Made by a program: the position numbers and the translations under genes. From the NCBI GenBank assembly GCA_014534425.1, contig JACVRN010000039.1:1-38943 (forward strand): 38,943 nucleotides of DNA. Reading direction: 5' to 3'. Positions 24,901 to 32,647 of this stretch are shown here, in pieces; within the stretch, counting starts at the first letter, position 1, and each line of letters opens with the position of its first letter. Origin of the DNA: Pyrinomonadaceae bacterium (GTDB taxonomy: Bacteria; Acidobacteriota; Blastocatellia; Pyrinomonadales; Pyrinomonadaceae). Below the pieces are notes generated by a model. That model was not told where the DNA came from. It did not search any database and worked only from the letters and a program-made list of their open reading frames with translations.

Positions 24901-25523
24901 AGAATGCCATAGGCTTTTACATTACAGGGAACCCTCTGGATAACTATGTAGATGTATTGGCGGAATTGCGTGCCCTCAAGACCTCGGAATTGGCCTGTAT
25001 TGAGAGCGGGTCGCGCGTCAGCATAGGCGGAATCGTCACTACGCTACAGGTACGCACGACTAAGAAGGGAAGCCGCTTCGCTTTGCTGCGGCTAGAAGAT
25101 CAGGCGGGAGGCGTCAAATGCGTCCTGTGGCCGGAAATCTTCAGTAAATATGAGGCTTCTATTCAAAACGATGCTGCCGTATTGATGACAGGGCGGCTTG
25201 AGGTGACGGATGACGGGCAGGTTTCGCTAATCGCTGACGAGGTTGCGCGACTGGATGATGTTCTTCAGCGCAGAGCGCGTTCCGTCACAATCAAGCTGCC
25301 TGTCTCCGATGACCCGAAATCTCTCTGGGACAGACTTTTTCATCTGCTGGACGCCAACCGTGGTGATTGCGAAGTATTTGTAGAGATGAATCTGGAAGGC
25401 GGAGTGCTGGTACGCGCACGCCCCCACGATGCTCTGCGTATAAAGGGGAGCGTGGAACTGGAAACCTCCTTACAGAGCTACGGTTGTCAAGTGCAGTGGA
25501 GGAATGTTACGTTGAGTCGTTAA
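21993..25523 (+). CDS. dnaE: DNA polymerase III alpha subunit
   Basis: A 1176-aa replicative polymerase of the DnaE1 type. The PHP domain opens with F-V-H-L-H-L-H-T-D-Y-S and keeps M-T-D-H-G-N, so its metal-binding residues look intact. Catalytic aspartates sit in P-D419-I-D421-I-D and in L-K-M-D-F-L (about 573). The tandem helix-hairpin-helix region and the OB fold (about 1010-1060, S-I-G-G-I-V-T-T-L then G-V-K-C-V-L-W-P) follow. Length is as expected. The 247-base upstream gap has a weak -10-like TATAGT (21897-21902) but no good -35. No Shine-Dalgarno is evident. accA follows 27 bases later. Confidence 0.97.
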   Translation: MKKREFVHLHLHTDYSLLDGAIQIKPLSRRVAELGMNACAMTDHGNMYGAISFYNAMKAQGVKPIVGCEVYITRRSRKDRAGAAGPGEKANFHLILLAKNYEGYRNLVRLSSKAFTEGFYYKPRIDKELLAEYSEGLVGLSACMSGVPQAMLARDCFDEAVAAAKEFEEILGKGNYFLEIQEHGLDAQRRIRKPLVELSKRTNVPLVATNDAHYLMPEDAKAHDVLLCIGSGKTVNDPNRLRYGSPYFYVRSPEEMWEIFGKEIPEVLTRTVEIAEMCDLSFPKGVNHLPRYPIPQADADLSVDEYFEKVVRDGYELRRQQVWERNLSRGELKHSLAEYQSRISSEIAMIKQMGFAGYFLIVWDFIRYAREHSIPVGPGRGSAAGSLVAYCLGITDVDPLQYDLLFERFLNPERVSMPDIDIDFCVRGRGEVINHVADLYGRDSVCQIITFGTMASKAAIKDVGRALDMPYAEVDRIAKLIPPPVRGRNVSIAHALEQVPELRKAMDENAQVKELIDLAQRLEGCARHSSVHAAGVVISPEPLQELVPIAVSSKDELTTQYAMSDLEKTGMLKMDFLALTALTVISDCLNSIKQSLNAEIDWADISLSDVKTMQLFAEGRTEAVFQFESSGMQEICRKLKPKGLEDLAALNALYRPGPLDGGMVDDFIARHHGVKSVRYIVPEMKEVLNNTYGILVYQEQIMQLAQKLGGYSLGEADLMRRAMGKKNREEMARHEEKFINGAVERGIKREKAQQIFSLMAQFADYGFNRSHSVAYAYLAFQTAYLKAHFPEHFYAAVLSNELQDTAKVFKYSMELRGQGIELLPPDVNESGAGFTPLQGAIRYGLAAIKGIGQASVNAIIDARKEGAFTSFFEFAERLGAGAINKRVLESLVCAGAFDSLNVNKHSLHEWRARLHGAIDLALSRASRAQRSKAQGQNDLFAGFTPQQTISVDELPVAESWTHAALLAAEKNAIGFYITGNPLDNYVDVLAELRALKTSELACIESGSRVSIGGIVTTLQVRTTKKGSRFALLRLEDQAGGVKCVLWPEIFSKYEASIQNDAAVLMTGRLEVTDDGQVSLIADEVARLDDVLQRRARSVTIKLPVSDDPKSLWDRLFHLLDANRGDCEVFVEMNLEGGVLVRARPHDALRIKGSVELETSLQSYGCQVQWRNVTLSR

Positions 25524-25550
25524 TCCTATGCCTGACGATGCTAAAATTTT

Positions 25551-26429
25551 ATGGCAGAAAAGGAAAATAACGAACAGAATGTAGAGCCTTTCGACCAGGA
25601 GAAGGGCAATCGTACTGCATTTGAACGCGTGCAGCTAGCGCGGCATCCCGAGAGACCTTACACGCTTGATCTGGTAGAGAGACTCTTCGAGGATTTTCAG
25701 GAGGTGCACGGCGACCGAAGGTTCGCAGAAGACCCTGCAATCGTCTGCGGCTTCGCACGCTTTCATGGTCTACCTGTAGCCATCGTAGGTCATCAAAAGG
25801 GGCGTGATACCAAACAGCGCAAAATCCGAAACTTCGGCATGCCTAAGCCTGAGGGCTACCGCAAAGCCTTGCGCGTGATGAAGTTGGCGGAAAAGTTCGG
25901 GCGGCCTGTCTTCTCCTTCATAGACACTCCTGGCGCATATCCCGGAATAGATGCTGAAGAGCGTGGGCAGGCAGAAGCCATAGCCTTTAACCTGCGCGAG
26001 ATGGTAAAGCTGCGCGTGCCCGTAATCGTGACCGTCATAGGCGAAGGCGGCTCAGGCGGGGCCTTGGCTATAGGCGTGGGCGACCAAGTCCTTATGCTTG
26101 AGAACGCCATCTACTCTGTTATATCTCCCGAAGGATGCGCGGCAATTCTATGGAAAGATGCTCAGCAGGCGGACAGAGCAGCCGATAGCCTGCGCCTGAC
26201 TGCTGAAGACCTGCTGCGCCTTAATTTGATAGATGCGACCGTGGAAGAGCCGGATGGCGGGGCGCACAAGGGGCACGACGAGACCGCGCAATTGCTAGAT
26301 GTTGTTCTCAGCCAAAGACTTGCAGAAGCGGTTAGTCAAACCGCAGGCTTCCGCATGCGGCGCCGTTATGAGCGTTTACGCGAGTATGGCCGGTGGGGCG
26401 TGGCTCCTTCTTCCGCCAGGGACGAGTAA
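25551..26429 (+). CDS. accA: Acetyl-CoA carboxylase carboxyltransferase subunit alpha
   Basis: A 292-aa subunit that, with AccD, transfers the carboxyl group from carboxybiotin to acetyl-CoA at the start of fatty acid synthesis. Seen are H-P-E-R-P-Y-T-L-D near the N-terminus, the G-H-Q-K-G-R-D-T-K and [10 protein letters not shown] motifs, and the oxyanion-type [11 protein letters not shown]. It is a little shorter than E. coli AccA (319 aa), at both ends. It lies 27 bases after dnaE, the same pairing seen in many proteobacteria. The other carboxylase genes are not in the window. Confidence 0.95.
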   Translation: MAEKENNEQNVEPFDQEKGNRTAFERVQLARHPERPYTLDLVERLFEDFQEVHGDRRFAEDPAIVCGFARFHGLPVAIVGHQKGRDTKQRKIRNFGMPKPEGYRKALRVMKLAEKFGRPVFSFIDTPGAYPGIDAEERGQAEAIAFNLREMVKLRVPVIVTVIGEGGSGGALAIGVGDQVLMLENAIYSVISPEGCAAILWKDAQQADRAADSLRLTAEDLLRLNLIDATVEEPDGGAHKGHDETAQLLDVVLSQRLAEAVSQTAGFRMRRRYERLREYGRWGVAPSSARDE

Positions 26430-26462
26430 CGCTGGATTACGCGCTTTCTAACGGAAGCGTGC

Positions 26463-26484
26463 CTATGTCGGCGCGCCGACATAG
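26463..26484. repeat. 22-bp perfect palindrome between accA and ssb
   Basis: A perfect palindrome whose central 18 bases, ATGTCGGCGCGCCGACAT (26465-26482), are repeated exactly inside parB at 32197-32214. It lies in the gap between two convergent genes, 16 bases from the ssb stop. It could act as a hairpin, but no T-run follows on either strand. Confidence 0.8.
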
Positions 26485-26500
26485 CGCACAGGCTCAACCA

Positions 26501-26917
26501 TCAGAAGGGGATATCGTCGTCGGAGAGTTCGGCTTCCGGTTGGTCTGCGGCGGCTCCCTTCGCGGGCGGCGGGCCGGATTCTTCGCCCCGTCCGCCTCCA
26601 ATGAACTGCATATCTGTGGCGTGAACCTCTAAGGTATAGCGCTGTCGACCATCGCGGTCTGTCCATTCTTCCACGCGCAACCTGCCCTCTACATAAATGG
26701 GACGCCCTTTGGTCAGATATTGCGAGGCCGTTTCGGCCTGCCTGCCCCAGAGCGTGACGCGAAACCATGTTGTGGAGTCCTGCATCTCACCTGCGCGATC
26801 TTTGCGCCGCTCGTTGGTGGCGACGGTGAAGCTGCAAACAGGCGTGCCTTGTGGCGTATAGCGAAGCTCCGGGTCTCGCCCAAGGTTGCCGACAATGGTA
26901 ATCTTATTGAAAGACAT
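26501..26917 (-). CDS. ssb: Single-stranded DNA-binding protein
   Basis: A 138-aa SSB with the OB fold first (K-I-T-I-V-G-N-L-G-R-D-P-E-L-R-Y at the N-terminus, W-F-R-V-T-L-W-G in the middle), then a short Gly/Pro/Ala-rich linker, then the acidic tip D-D-D-I-P-F that recruits repair and replication proteins. It covers single-stranded DNA during replication, recombination and repair. It is convergent with accA and divergent from recN. Confidence 0.96.
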   Translation of the reverse strand: MSFNKITIVGNLGRDPELRYTPQGTPVCSFTVATNERRKDRAGEMQDSTTWFRVTLWGRQAETASQYLTKGRPIYVEGRLRVEEWTDRDGRQRYTLEVHATDMQFIGGGRGEESGPPPAKGAAADQPEAELSDDDIPF

Positions 26918-26971
26918 AAACTTTACGGGCCTTTCCCGATAAAAGGTTGTGGAAAGCTATTGAGGTCGAAG

Positions 26972-27001
26972 ATAGTACCTGCGCGCCCATCCGGCGGTCA
27001 A
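26972..27001 (-). promoter_or_regulatory. Likely promoter for ssb
   Basis: On the minus strand TTGACC (27001-26996), an 18-bp spacer and TACTAT (26977-26972), giving a leader of roughly 45 bases. No recognisable LexA-type box was found in the ssb-recN gap. Confidence 0.5.
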
Positions 27002-27031
27002 GATTTAATTCTTTATGGGAACTGAGAAGAT

Positions 27032-27060
27032 TTACCTTAAAGAAAAACATTTAATGTAAA
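27032..27060 (+). promoter_or_regulatory. Possible promoter for recN
   Basis: TTACCT (27032-27037), a 17-bp spacer and TGTAAA (27055-27060) in an AT-rich stretch. The transcript would start about 16 bases before the recN ATG, which has no Shine-Dalgarno. Confidence 0.35.
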
Positions 27061-27082
27061 TTCTTATTTGTGAAAACGCTTT

Positions 27083-28897
27083 ATGTTGAAGTACCTCAAC
27101 ATCTCGAATTTCGCCGTTATCAATCGACTTGAGGTCCCTTTCAATTTGGGCCTCAATCTTCTGACCGGTGAGACAGGCTCCGGCAAGAGCATTATAGTGG
27201 ATTCTCTCAGCCTGCTGATGGGCGCACGCAGTTCTGCGCTACAAGTGCGTACGGGCGAGCGAGTCGCGACGGTCGAGGGGCTTTTTGAAGTGGACGGGGA
27301 AAGAAGCCTTGCAGTTAGAGAGATATTGGAAAGCGCTGGCGTAGAGGTTGAGAATAGCGCGGAACTGCTCATACGGCGAGAGATACATGCCAACGGTCGA
27401 AGCAGATTTTTCGTGGAAGACCAGAGCGTGACGGCAGCCACCCTGCGTACTTTACAGCCCATACTGGTTGCAATTCATGGGCAGGGAGAGCAGCGCTCAC
27501 TGCTCTCAGCCCAATCGCAGATGGATTTACTAGATTCCTTCGGCGCGAATCTGTCTCTGCGCGTGCGCGTCTCGGAATCTTATGCGCGCTGGCTCGCAGC
27601 CACAGAAGAACTGTCTGAGTTGCAGCGCGAAATGATGGAGCGAGAGCGGGCTTTGGATTTACTACAGTACGAGCTTTCGGAGATAGAGAGGATAGGGCCT
27701 AAGCCTAATGAAGACCATGATCTGGCGAATGAGAGAAAGCTGTTAACCCACGCAGAAAAACTGCTACATCTAGGCGCGGGCGCATACGCGGAATTATACG
27801 AGAGAGACGGAAGCGTGATAGATCGATTGGCCGCACTACGCAGGCAGATGGAAGAGTTAAGCGCTATAGATACGCGGGTCGCTCCGCTTTTAGAACTGCT
27901 TCAGCAAAGCTTTACAGGGCTGATGGAGACGGCGGACGCCCTACGCAATTATGGTGAAGGAGTCGAGTTTTCGCCCGAAAGGCTGGCGCAAATAGAGGAT
28001 AGGCTGTCAGAACTGGAAAGACTTAAGCGCAAGTACAATACAGATTTAGAGGGAATACTTAAGGTTCAGGGATATCTTTCTGAGCGCCTTCAAAGATTGA
28101 GCGACCTGTCCGAACGAGAAGAGATTCTGAAAGCACAGCTAGGTAAGGCAGAGGAAGATTATCATAATGGCGCTGTGGAGTTGACGGAGCGTAGGCAGAG
28201 GGCTGCGAAAAACCTTGGCGCAAGGGTCATGGAAGATTTGAAATTCGTGGCTATGGAGCAGGCCCGCTTTTTTGTACTTGTGGAAACAGCCAAAGCCCCA
28301 GAGGCTAAACCGGAAGCCGGGTCTGATAACGCAGGTGGAATTGATAGGAGTTACTACACACCGCATGGAGCGGATAGAGTGGAATTTTATCTCTCTGCCA
28401 ACCCTGGCGAGGATGCGCGCCCTTTGTCGCGTGTGGCCTCTGGCGGCGAGCTTTCGCGCCTCATGTTGACGTTACGTACTATCTCTATGGGGCATGAACC
28501 GGATACTTCTGCGGGGGCGGGCGCGACGGTTGTCTTTGACGAAATAGACGCGGGGATAGGCGGGCGCGTGGCGGAAGCCGTTGGGCGCCGCCTGAAGAGT
28601 CTGTCTCAAACGCGGCAGGTTCTCTGTGTGACACATCAACCGCAGATAGCGCGCTTTGCGGATCATCATCTTGTCGTCTCGAAAGAGATAGAGAAGGGGC
28701 GAACGGTCACTAACGTAAGGAATCTGGAGGGCCATGAGCGCGTAGAAGAATTAGCGCGCATGATAGGCGGCGAAGAGAGCGCTGAAACAACAATTGAGGC
28801 GGCGCGCTGGCTGTTAAAGAGTGCAGAAAATGGCGCGGGCGCTGGAAAGGGCGCGCGTGCTCGTCAACGGCGGCAGAAAATTCTGCCGCCGAAATAG
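27083..28897 (+). CDS. recN: DNA repair protein RecN
   Basis: A 604-aa SMC-like ATPase used in double-strand break repair. Walker A G-E-T-G-S-G-K-S is at 29-36. Two long coiled-coil arms (about 150-235 and 250-365) flank the middle. The C-terminal head has V-A-S-G-G-E-L-S-R-L-M (about 452-462) and V-F-D-E-I-D-A-G-I-G-G (about 484-494). A variable linker at 405-425 carries G-S-D-N-A-G, encoded by a near copy of the dispersed 17-bp motif. The tail is basic. The length is slightly above E. coli RecN (553 aa). Confidence 0.95.
   Translation: MLKYLNISNFAVINRLEVPFNLGLNLLTGETGSGKSIIVDSLSLLMGARSSALQVRTGERVATVEGLFEVDGERSLAVREILESAGVEVENSAELLIRREIHANGRSRFFVEDQSVTAATLRTLQPILVAIHGQGEQRSLLSAQSQMDLLDSFGANLSLRVRVSESYARWLAATEELSELQREMMERERALDLLQYELSEIERIGPKPNEDHDLANERKLLTHAEKLLHLGAGAYAELYERDGSVIDRLAALRRQMEELSAIDTRVAPLLELLQQSFTGLMETADALRNYGEGVEFSPERLAQIEDRLSELERLKRKYNTDLEGILKVQGYLSERLQRLSDLSEREEILKAQLGKAEEDYHNGAVELTERRQRAAKNLGARVMEDLKFVAMEQARFFVLVETAKAPEAKPEAGSDNAGGIDRSYYTPHGADRVEFYLSANPGEDARPLSRVASGGELSRLMLTLRTISMGHEPDTSAGAGATVVFDEIDAGIGGRVAEAVGRRLKSLSQTRQVLCVTHQPQIARFADHHLVVSKEIEKGRTVTNVRNLEGHERVEELARMIGGEESAETTIEAARWLLKSAENGAGAGKGARARQRRQKILPPK
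28319..28335 (+). repeat. 17-bp dispersed motif, diverged copy in recN
   Basis: GGGTCTGATAACGCAGG, 14 of 17 bases as in mutS. It lies in the variable linker before the C-terminal ATPase half of RecN, again in a place where an insertion would be tolerated. Confidence 0.45.
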
Positions 28898-28970
28898 AAG
28901 GGTGTCGCTTTGTGAGAGGGATTTCTGTTACACTCCACCCTAATCAAGCGGCCAGCAGAGCAAAGGGAGC

Positions 28971-30326
28971 ATGAAACCAAGCGTTTATATAGAGACATTT
29001 GGCTGTCAGATGAATGTCGCGGATACTGAGCGAGCAGCAACGCGTCTGAGCGAGGCCGGGTATCATTTAGCCGAGACAGAAGATGCTGCGGACGTAGTGA
29101 TTTTCAACACCTGCTCTGTGCGTGCGCGTGCAGAGCAGAAGGTCTTCACGCGTATAGGCGAAGTGCGAAGCTACCGCAAAGGGCGTGAGCCTTTGATAGG
29201 CGTCATGGGATGCGTCGCGCAACTGGAGGGAGCCACTATCTTTGACCATGCGCCGTCCGTAAATATGGTCATAGGCACTCGCGCCACGGATCGTCTGCCC
29301 GCTCTCATAGAGCGCGCAATGGGCGGCGAGCGCAGAACCCTGGATTTGGGAGAGCGCGACGCGGAAGATAACTGGAACGTCTCTACGGTAGAGAGGCATT
29401 CGCCTTACGTGGCTTTCGTTCCGATCATAGAGGGCTGCAACAAGTTCTGCACCTACTGCATAGTGCCTTACTCTCGTGGACGCGAGCGTAGCCGCAGAGT
29501 GTATGAGATTGTCAGAGAGGTAAAGCGTCTGAGGGACGAAGGCTACAGGGAAGTGCATTTGATAGGACAGAATGTGAATAGCTACAGACCCAAATCTTTG
29601 GAAGGATTGGAGGATTACCAGGGAGCTACTCCATTCTCGCGCCTGCTGCGTGCAGTGGCCGCCACAGGGATGGAGAGGATTAAATTCACCACCTCTTTCC
29701 CCAGAGATTTTCACACAGACATAGTGGCCGCCATGGAGGAGCATTGGAACCTTTGCGACTGGGTTCACCTGCCAGTCCAATCCGGCAGTGATAGAATTTT
29801 ACGCGCCATGAGACGCGGGCATAAGGTCTCGGATTATTTGCGGCGCGTAGAAGCTATAAAAAATGCTGGCAGGCGTATAGCCCTGACTACAGACATCATA
29901 GTTGGTTTTCCCGGGGAGACTGAAGAAGATTTTGAGGACACCATGCGCTTAGTAGAGGCATGTCAATACGATAGCGCATATATCTTCAAGTATTCCACTA
30001 GGCCGGGCACGCCAGCCTCTAAGCTTTCCGACGATGTAACGGGCGCGGAGAAGACCGCAAGGTTTCTGGCTCTGGAGCGGCTTCAGCGCGAGATTCAAAG
30101 GGGAATTTACGCAAACTATGTTGGCAGAGAGGTGTCTGTCCTGGTAGAAGGGGAGAGCGCCAAGTCCGCAGAAGATATGACGGGGCACTCTTCCTGCCAT
30201 AAGGTAGTCAATTTCAAGGGAAATAAAGAGTTAGCCGGAAAGGTTGTGCGGGTTCGCATTCTGGAGGCTAAGACCAACAGCCTGTATGGCGAGATGGTGA
30301 CCGGGGCGAAGGCTCATACGGCTTAA
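28971..30326 (+). CDS. miaB: tRNA-2-methylthio-N6-dimethylallyladenosine synthase MiaB
   Basis: A 451-aa radical SAM methylthiotransferase acting on i6A37 of tRNAs. The N-terminal domain has C12, C48 and C81 for the auxiliary 4Fe-4S cluster (G-C-Q-M-N at 11-15). The radical SAM motif is C156-N-K-F-C160-T-Y-C163, followed by P-Y-S-R-G-R-E-R-S-R, typical of MiaB. A TRAM domain closes the protein (about 375-445). GGGAG lies close upstream of the ATG. It is the first of a plus-strand run leading to parB. Confidence 0.96.
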   Translation: MKPSVYIETFGCQMNVADTERAATRLSEAGYHLAETEDAADVVIFNTCSVRARAEQKVFTRIGEVRSYRKGREPLIGVMGCVAQLEGATIFDHAPSVNMVIGTRATDRLPALIERAMGGERRTLDLGERDAEDNWNVSTVERHSPYVAFVPIIEGCNKFCTYCIVPYSRGRERSRRVYEIVREVKRLRDEGYREVHLIGQNVNSYRPKSLEGLEDYQGATPFSRLLRAVAATGMERIKFTTSFPRDFHTDIVAAMEEHWNLCDWVHLPVQSGSDRILRAMRRGHKVSDYLRRVEAIKNAGRRIALTTDIIVGFPGETEEDFEDTMRLVEACQYDSAYIFKYSTRPGTPASKLSDDVTGAEKTARFLALERLQREIQRGIYANYVGREVSVLVEGESAKSAEDMTGHSSCHKVVNFKGNKELAGKVVRVRILEAKTNSLYGEMVTGAKAHTA

Positions 30327-30347
30327 AGTAAGGGGTGAAGCGCGGAC

Positions 30348-30842
30348 ATGGAAATCGAAGTAAAGATTAGAGCTTTAATGATGGATCCCAATAGCGGAAC
30401 GCCTATCATTATTCTCAAGGATGTGAACAGCGACACGATGCTTCCCATATGGGTGGGCGCTTACGAGGCCAATGCCATAGCCCTTGAGATAGAGAAGATT
30501 GCTCCGCAGAGGCCCATGACGCACGACCTGCTTAGAAATCTTATAGTCGAGATGGGTGCCAGCGTGGAGCGCGTGGTGGTGACGGAACTGCGCGACAACA
30601 CCTTTTTCGCTGTCATAGAGTTACGTTCCTCTGACGGCTCGCCCATGATGCTGGATTCACGCCCGTCTGACGCTATAGCCTTGGCCTTGCGCGCTGACTG
30701 CCCTATTTTCGTGGACATGGAAGTGATACGCGCTTCGCGTAACACTGTTGCGAGCGGGGAAGAGGGAATTGAGGAGTCCGAAGGCACCGAAGAAGAAGAA
30801 TGGCCGGATGTAATAGGCGAAGCCGGCGACCTACCTATGTGA
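30348..30842 (+). CDS. Bifunctional nuclease family (DUF151) protein
   Basis: A 164-aa protein with the DUF151 core: M-E-I-E-V-K-I at the start, L-P-I-W-V-G-A-Y-E-A-N-A-I-A, and S-R-P-S-D-A-I-A-L-A-L (about 104-114). Plant members have nuclease activity; bacterial roles are not settled. The C-terminus is a short acidic tail. It lies 21 bases after miaB with GGGG-type purines upstream of the ATG, so it is probably in the same transcript, and parA follows after 16 bases. Confidence 0.88.
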   Translation: MEIEVKIRALMMDPNSGTPIIILKDVNSDTMLPIWVGAYEANAIALEIEKIAPQRPMTHDLLRNLIVEMGASVERVVVTELRDNTFFAVIELRSSDGSPMMLDSRPSDAIALALRADCPIFVDMEVIRASRNTVASGEEGIEESEGTEEEEWPDVIGEAGDLPM

Positions 30843-30858
30843 GACCTAACATTCGTTT

Positions 30859-31677
30859 ATGAAAAACGGACAGAAGAAGGCTCAGGAACAGACCTTGGAC
30901 GCATCTTCAAAGCCGCAAAACTTGGTTCTGGCAATAGCCAACCAGAAGGGTGGTGTGGGCAAGACTACCACAGCCATCAATCTGGCCGCAGCCTTCGCGC
31001 GTAAAGGCTTGCACACGTTGCTTTTAGACCTTGACCCTCAGGCCAACAGCTCTATCTCCTTTTTAGACCTTGCGGGGGTGGAACATTCCGCCTACGAGAT
31101 GATCATGGACGGAAGCGGGGGCCTGGAGCAGTTCATTTATCCAACCCCTGTGAAGGGTTTGTTCATGATTCCCGCCAGAATAAACCTTGCGAAGCTTGAG
31201 GCTAAGCTGGTAGGAGACTTCGACGCACCCTTTCGTTTGAAGGACAGGCTCGAGCCTCTGCGAGCGCGTTACGAGTGCATAGTGATAGATACCCCGCCCA
31301 CGCTGGGGCTGATTACTGTCAACGCGCTGGTGGCCGCCACACATGTGCTGATTCCTATACAGTCCTCCTACTTTGCCTTGGAAGGGACGGACGACCTTCT
31401 TGAGACTATAGAGAAGGTCAAGGCGCGCCCCAATCCTAACCTGCAAGTCCTGGGCGTGGTCGTCACGCTTCATGATAAGAGAACCACTCTGGCCCGGGAG
31501 GTTTACGAGCATATACGTAAAGTATTCGGCCCAAAGACTTTCGAGACGGTGATTACAAAGAGCGTGCGGCTTGAGGAGTCGCCCGCCTATAAAGAGTCTA
31601 TCTTTACATTTGCGCCACAGTCTTCCGGCGCAAATGAATACACGAAACTCTGTGACGAGGTGATAAGCCGTGTCTAA
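30859..31677 (+). CDS. parA: Chromosome-partitioning ATPase ParA
   Basis: A 272-aa deviant Walker ATPase. The motif K30-G-G-V-G-K35-T-T binds [11 protein letters not shown] is the A' motif and V-I-D-T-P-P-T-L is Walker B. It lacks the long N-terminal DNA-binding domain of plasmid type Ia ParA, which fits a chromosomal Soj-like protein. It would move ParB-bound origins. The end overlaps parB by eight bases. Confidence 0.92.
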   Translation: MKNGQKKAQEQTLDASSKPQNLVLAIANQKGGVGKTTTAINLAAAFARKGLHTLLLDLDPQANSSISFLDLAGVEHSAYEMIMDGSGGLEQFIYPTPVKGLFMIPARINLAKLEAKLVGDFDAPFRLKDRLEPLRARYECIVIDTPPTLGLITVNALVAATHVLIPIQSSYFALEGTDDLLETIEKVKARPNPNLQVLGVVVTLHDKRTTLAREVYEHIRKVFGPKTFETVITKSVRLEESPAYKESIFTFAPQSSGANEYTKLCDEVISRV

Positions 31678-32527
31678 AAGAGGATTGCCCGCAGGCTTGC
31701 GCATGCGTCATGACGCTCATTATGTAGAGGAATTGGCGCAGCACAGACCCACGCCCATAGGCCGCATGATAGCACTGGAAAAGCTGGACCCTAATCCGGA
31801 GCAGCCGCGCGTAGAGATAGGGGATTTGACGGATCTGACGGCCTCCATACGGGAAAAGGGCGTATTGGAGCCTTTGCTGGTCAAGCCCGCAGAGGTGGGC
31901 GGGCGCTGGATGATTATAGCAGGCGAGCGGCGCTGGCGCGCTGCGCGCGAGGCTGGCGTGCGAGAAGTGCCTTGTATAGAGATGGATGTGGATGATAGGG
32001 CCGTGGCCGAGATAGCCTTAATAGAGAATCTGCAACGCAAGGATTTGACGCCGTGGGAGGAGGCGGACGGGCTGGCTGCGCTCTGCGAGCGTTTCGGCTA
32101 CACGCACGCGGAAGTGGCTAAAAAGGTAGGGAAGAGCCGCAGCACTGTGACGGAAGTGATGTCCATAGCCTCCTTACCGGAATCCGTACGGGAAAAATGT
32201 CGGCGCGCCGACATCAACTCCAAATCGCTGCTGCTACAGATCGTCCGACAGCCCGACGAGGACTCTATGATGCGGCTGACGGAGGAGATAGTCCGTAGCG
32301 GTATGACCAGGGATGACGCGCGTGCCACTCGACGCGAGCAGGCTACTAAAGGAGTAATAGCACAGGCTTCCGCCAATAGCTCCCGTAAGCCCTATGTCTA
32401 CCGTTTCGTTTCACCTGGCAAAGAATTCAAGCTGGAGATGCGTTTTCGACGAACGACAGTTAAAAACAGCGAGATCGCTTCAGCCCTGCGCGCCGCAGCC
32501 GATAAGATTGAGGCAGAAGAGAGATAA
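31670..32527 (+). CDS. parB: Chromosome-partitioning protein ParB
   Basis: A 285-aa ParB. The N-terminal CTPase part has P-N-P-E-Q-P-R (about 41-47) and G-E-R-R-W-R-A (85-91), then E-N-L-Q-R-K-D-L (119-126). The central helix-turn-helix (about 137-170, with K-S-R-S-T-V-T-E) would bind parS. A C-terminal dimerisation segment follows. It starts with GTG inside the end of parA. Codons for C-R-R-A-D (177-181) are written by a perfect 18-bp palindrome. No classical parS (a TGTTTCACGTGAAACA-like 16-mer) was found in the window. Confidence 0.92.
   Translation: MSKRGLPAGLRMRHDAHYVEELAQHRPTPIGRMIALEKLDPNPEQPRVEIGDLTDLTASIREKGVLEPLLVKPAEVGGRWMIIAGERRWRAAREAGVREVPCIEMDVDDRAVAEIALIENLQRKDLTPWEEADGLAALCERFGYTHAEVAKKVGKSRSTVTEVMSIASLPESVREKCRRADINSKSLLLQIVRQPDEDSMMRLTEEIVRSGMTRDDARATRREQATKGVIAQASANSSRKPYVYRFVSPGKEFKLEMRFRRTTVKNSEIASALRAAADKIEAEER
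32197..32214. repeat. 18-bp perfect palindrome inside parB
   Basis: ATGTCGGCGCGCCGACAT, identical to the centre of the accA-ssb palindrome. It lies in the parB segment just after the helix-turn-helix. Confidence 0.8.
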
Positions 32528-32540
32528 AGAGAGGCGCGCC

Positions 32541-32557
32541 GCGTCCGATAACGTCTG
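32541..32557 (+). repeat. 17-bp dispersed motif, copy after parB
   Basis: GCGTCCGATAACGTCTG, 14 of 17 bases as in mutS, 14 bases after the parB stop. Its first 11 bases are identical to the left arm of the dif-like site at 33341. Confidence 0.5.
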
Positions 32558-32572
32558 TGCTGTCGGGTTCTT

Positions 32573-32589
32573 ATCTTTAATTTAAAGAT
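32573..32589. repeat. Short AT-rich inverted repeat between convergent genes
   Basis: ATCTTTAA and TTAAAGAT around one T form a perfect 17-base palindrome between parB and the minus-strand gene. With so few GC pairs it is a weak hairpin, perhaps a binding site. Confidence 0.4.
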
Positions 32590-32647
32590 TTAAGGTAAAT
32601 GCGGCAAGCTTCTAGATTGTAAATCCATTCTGTTTTTTCCCAAGGCT

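Noticed and set aside
26463..26484. The accA-ssb palindrome as a rho-independent terminator
   Set aside because: No T-run follows on either strand, and the same palindrome occurs inside parB coding sequence.
29067..29780. A 237-codon minus-strand frame opposite miaB
   Set aside because: Antisense shadow of the well-supported miaB gene.
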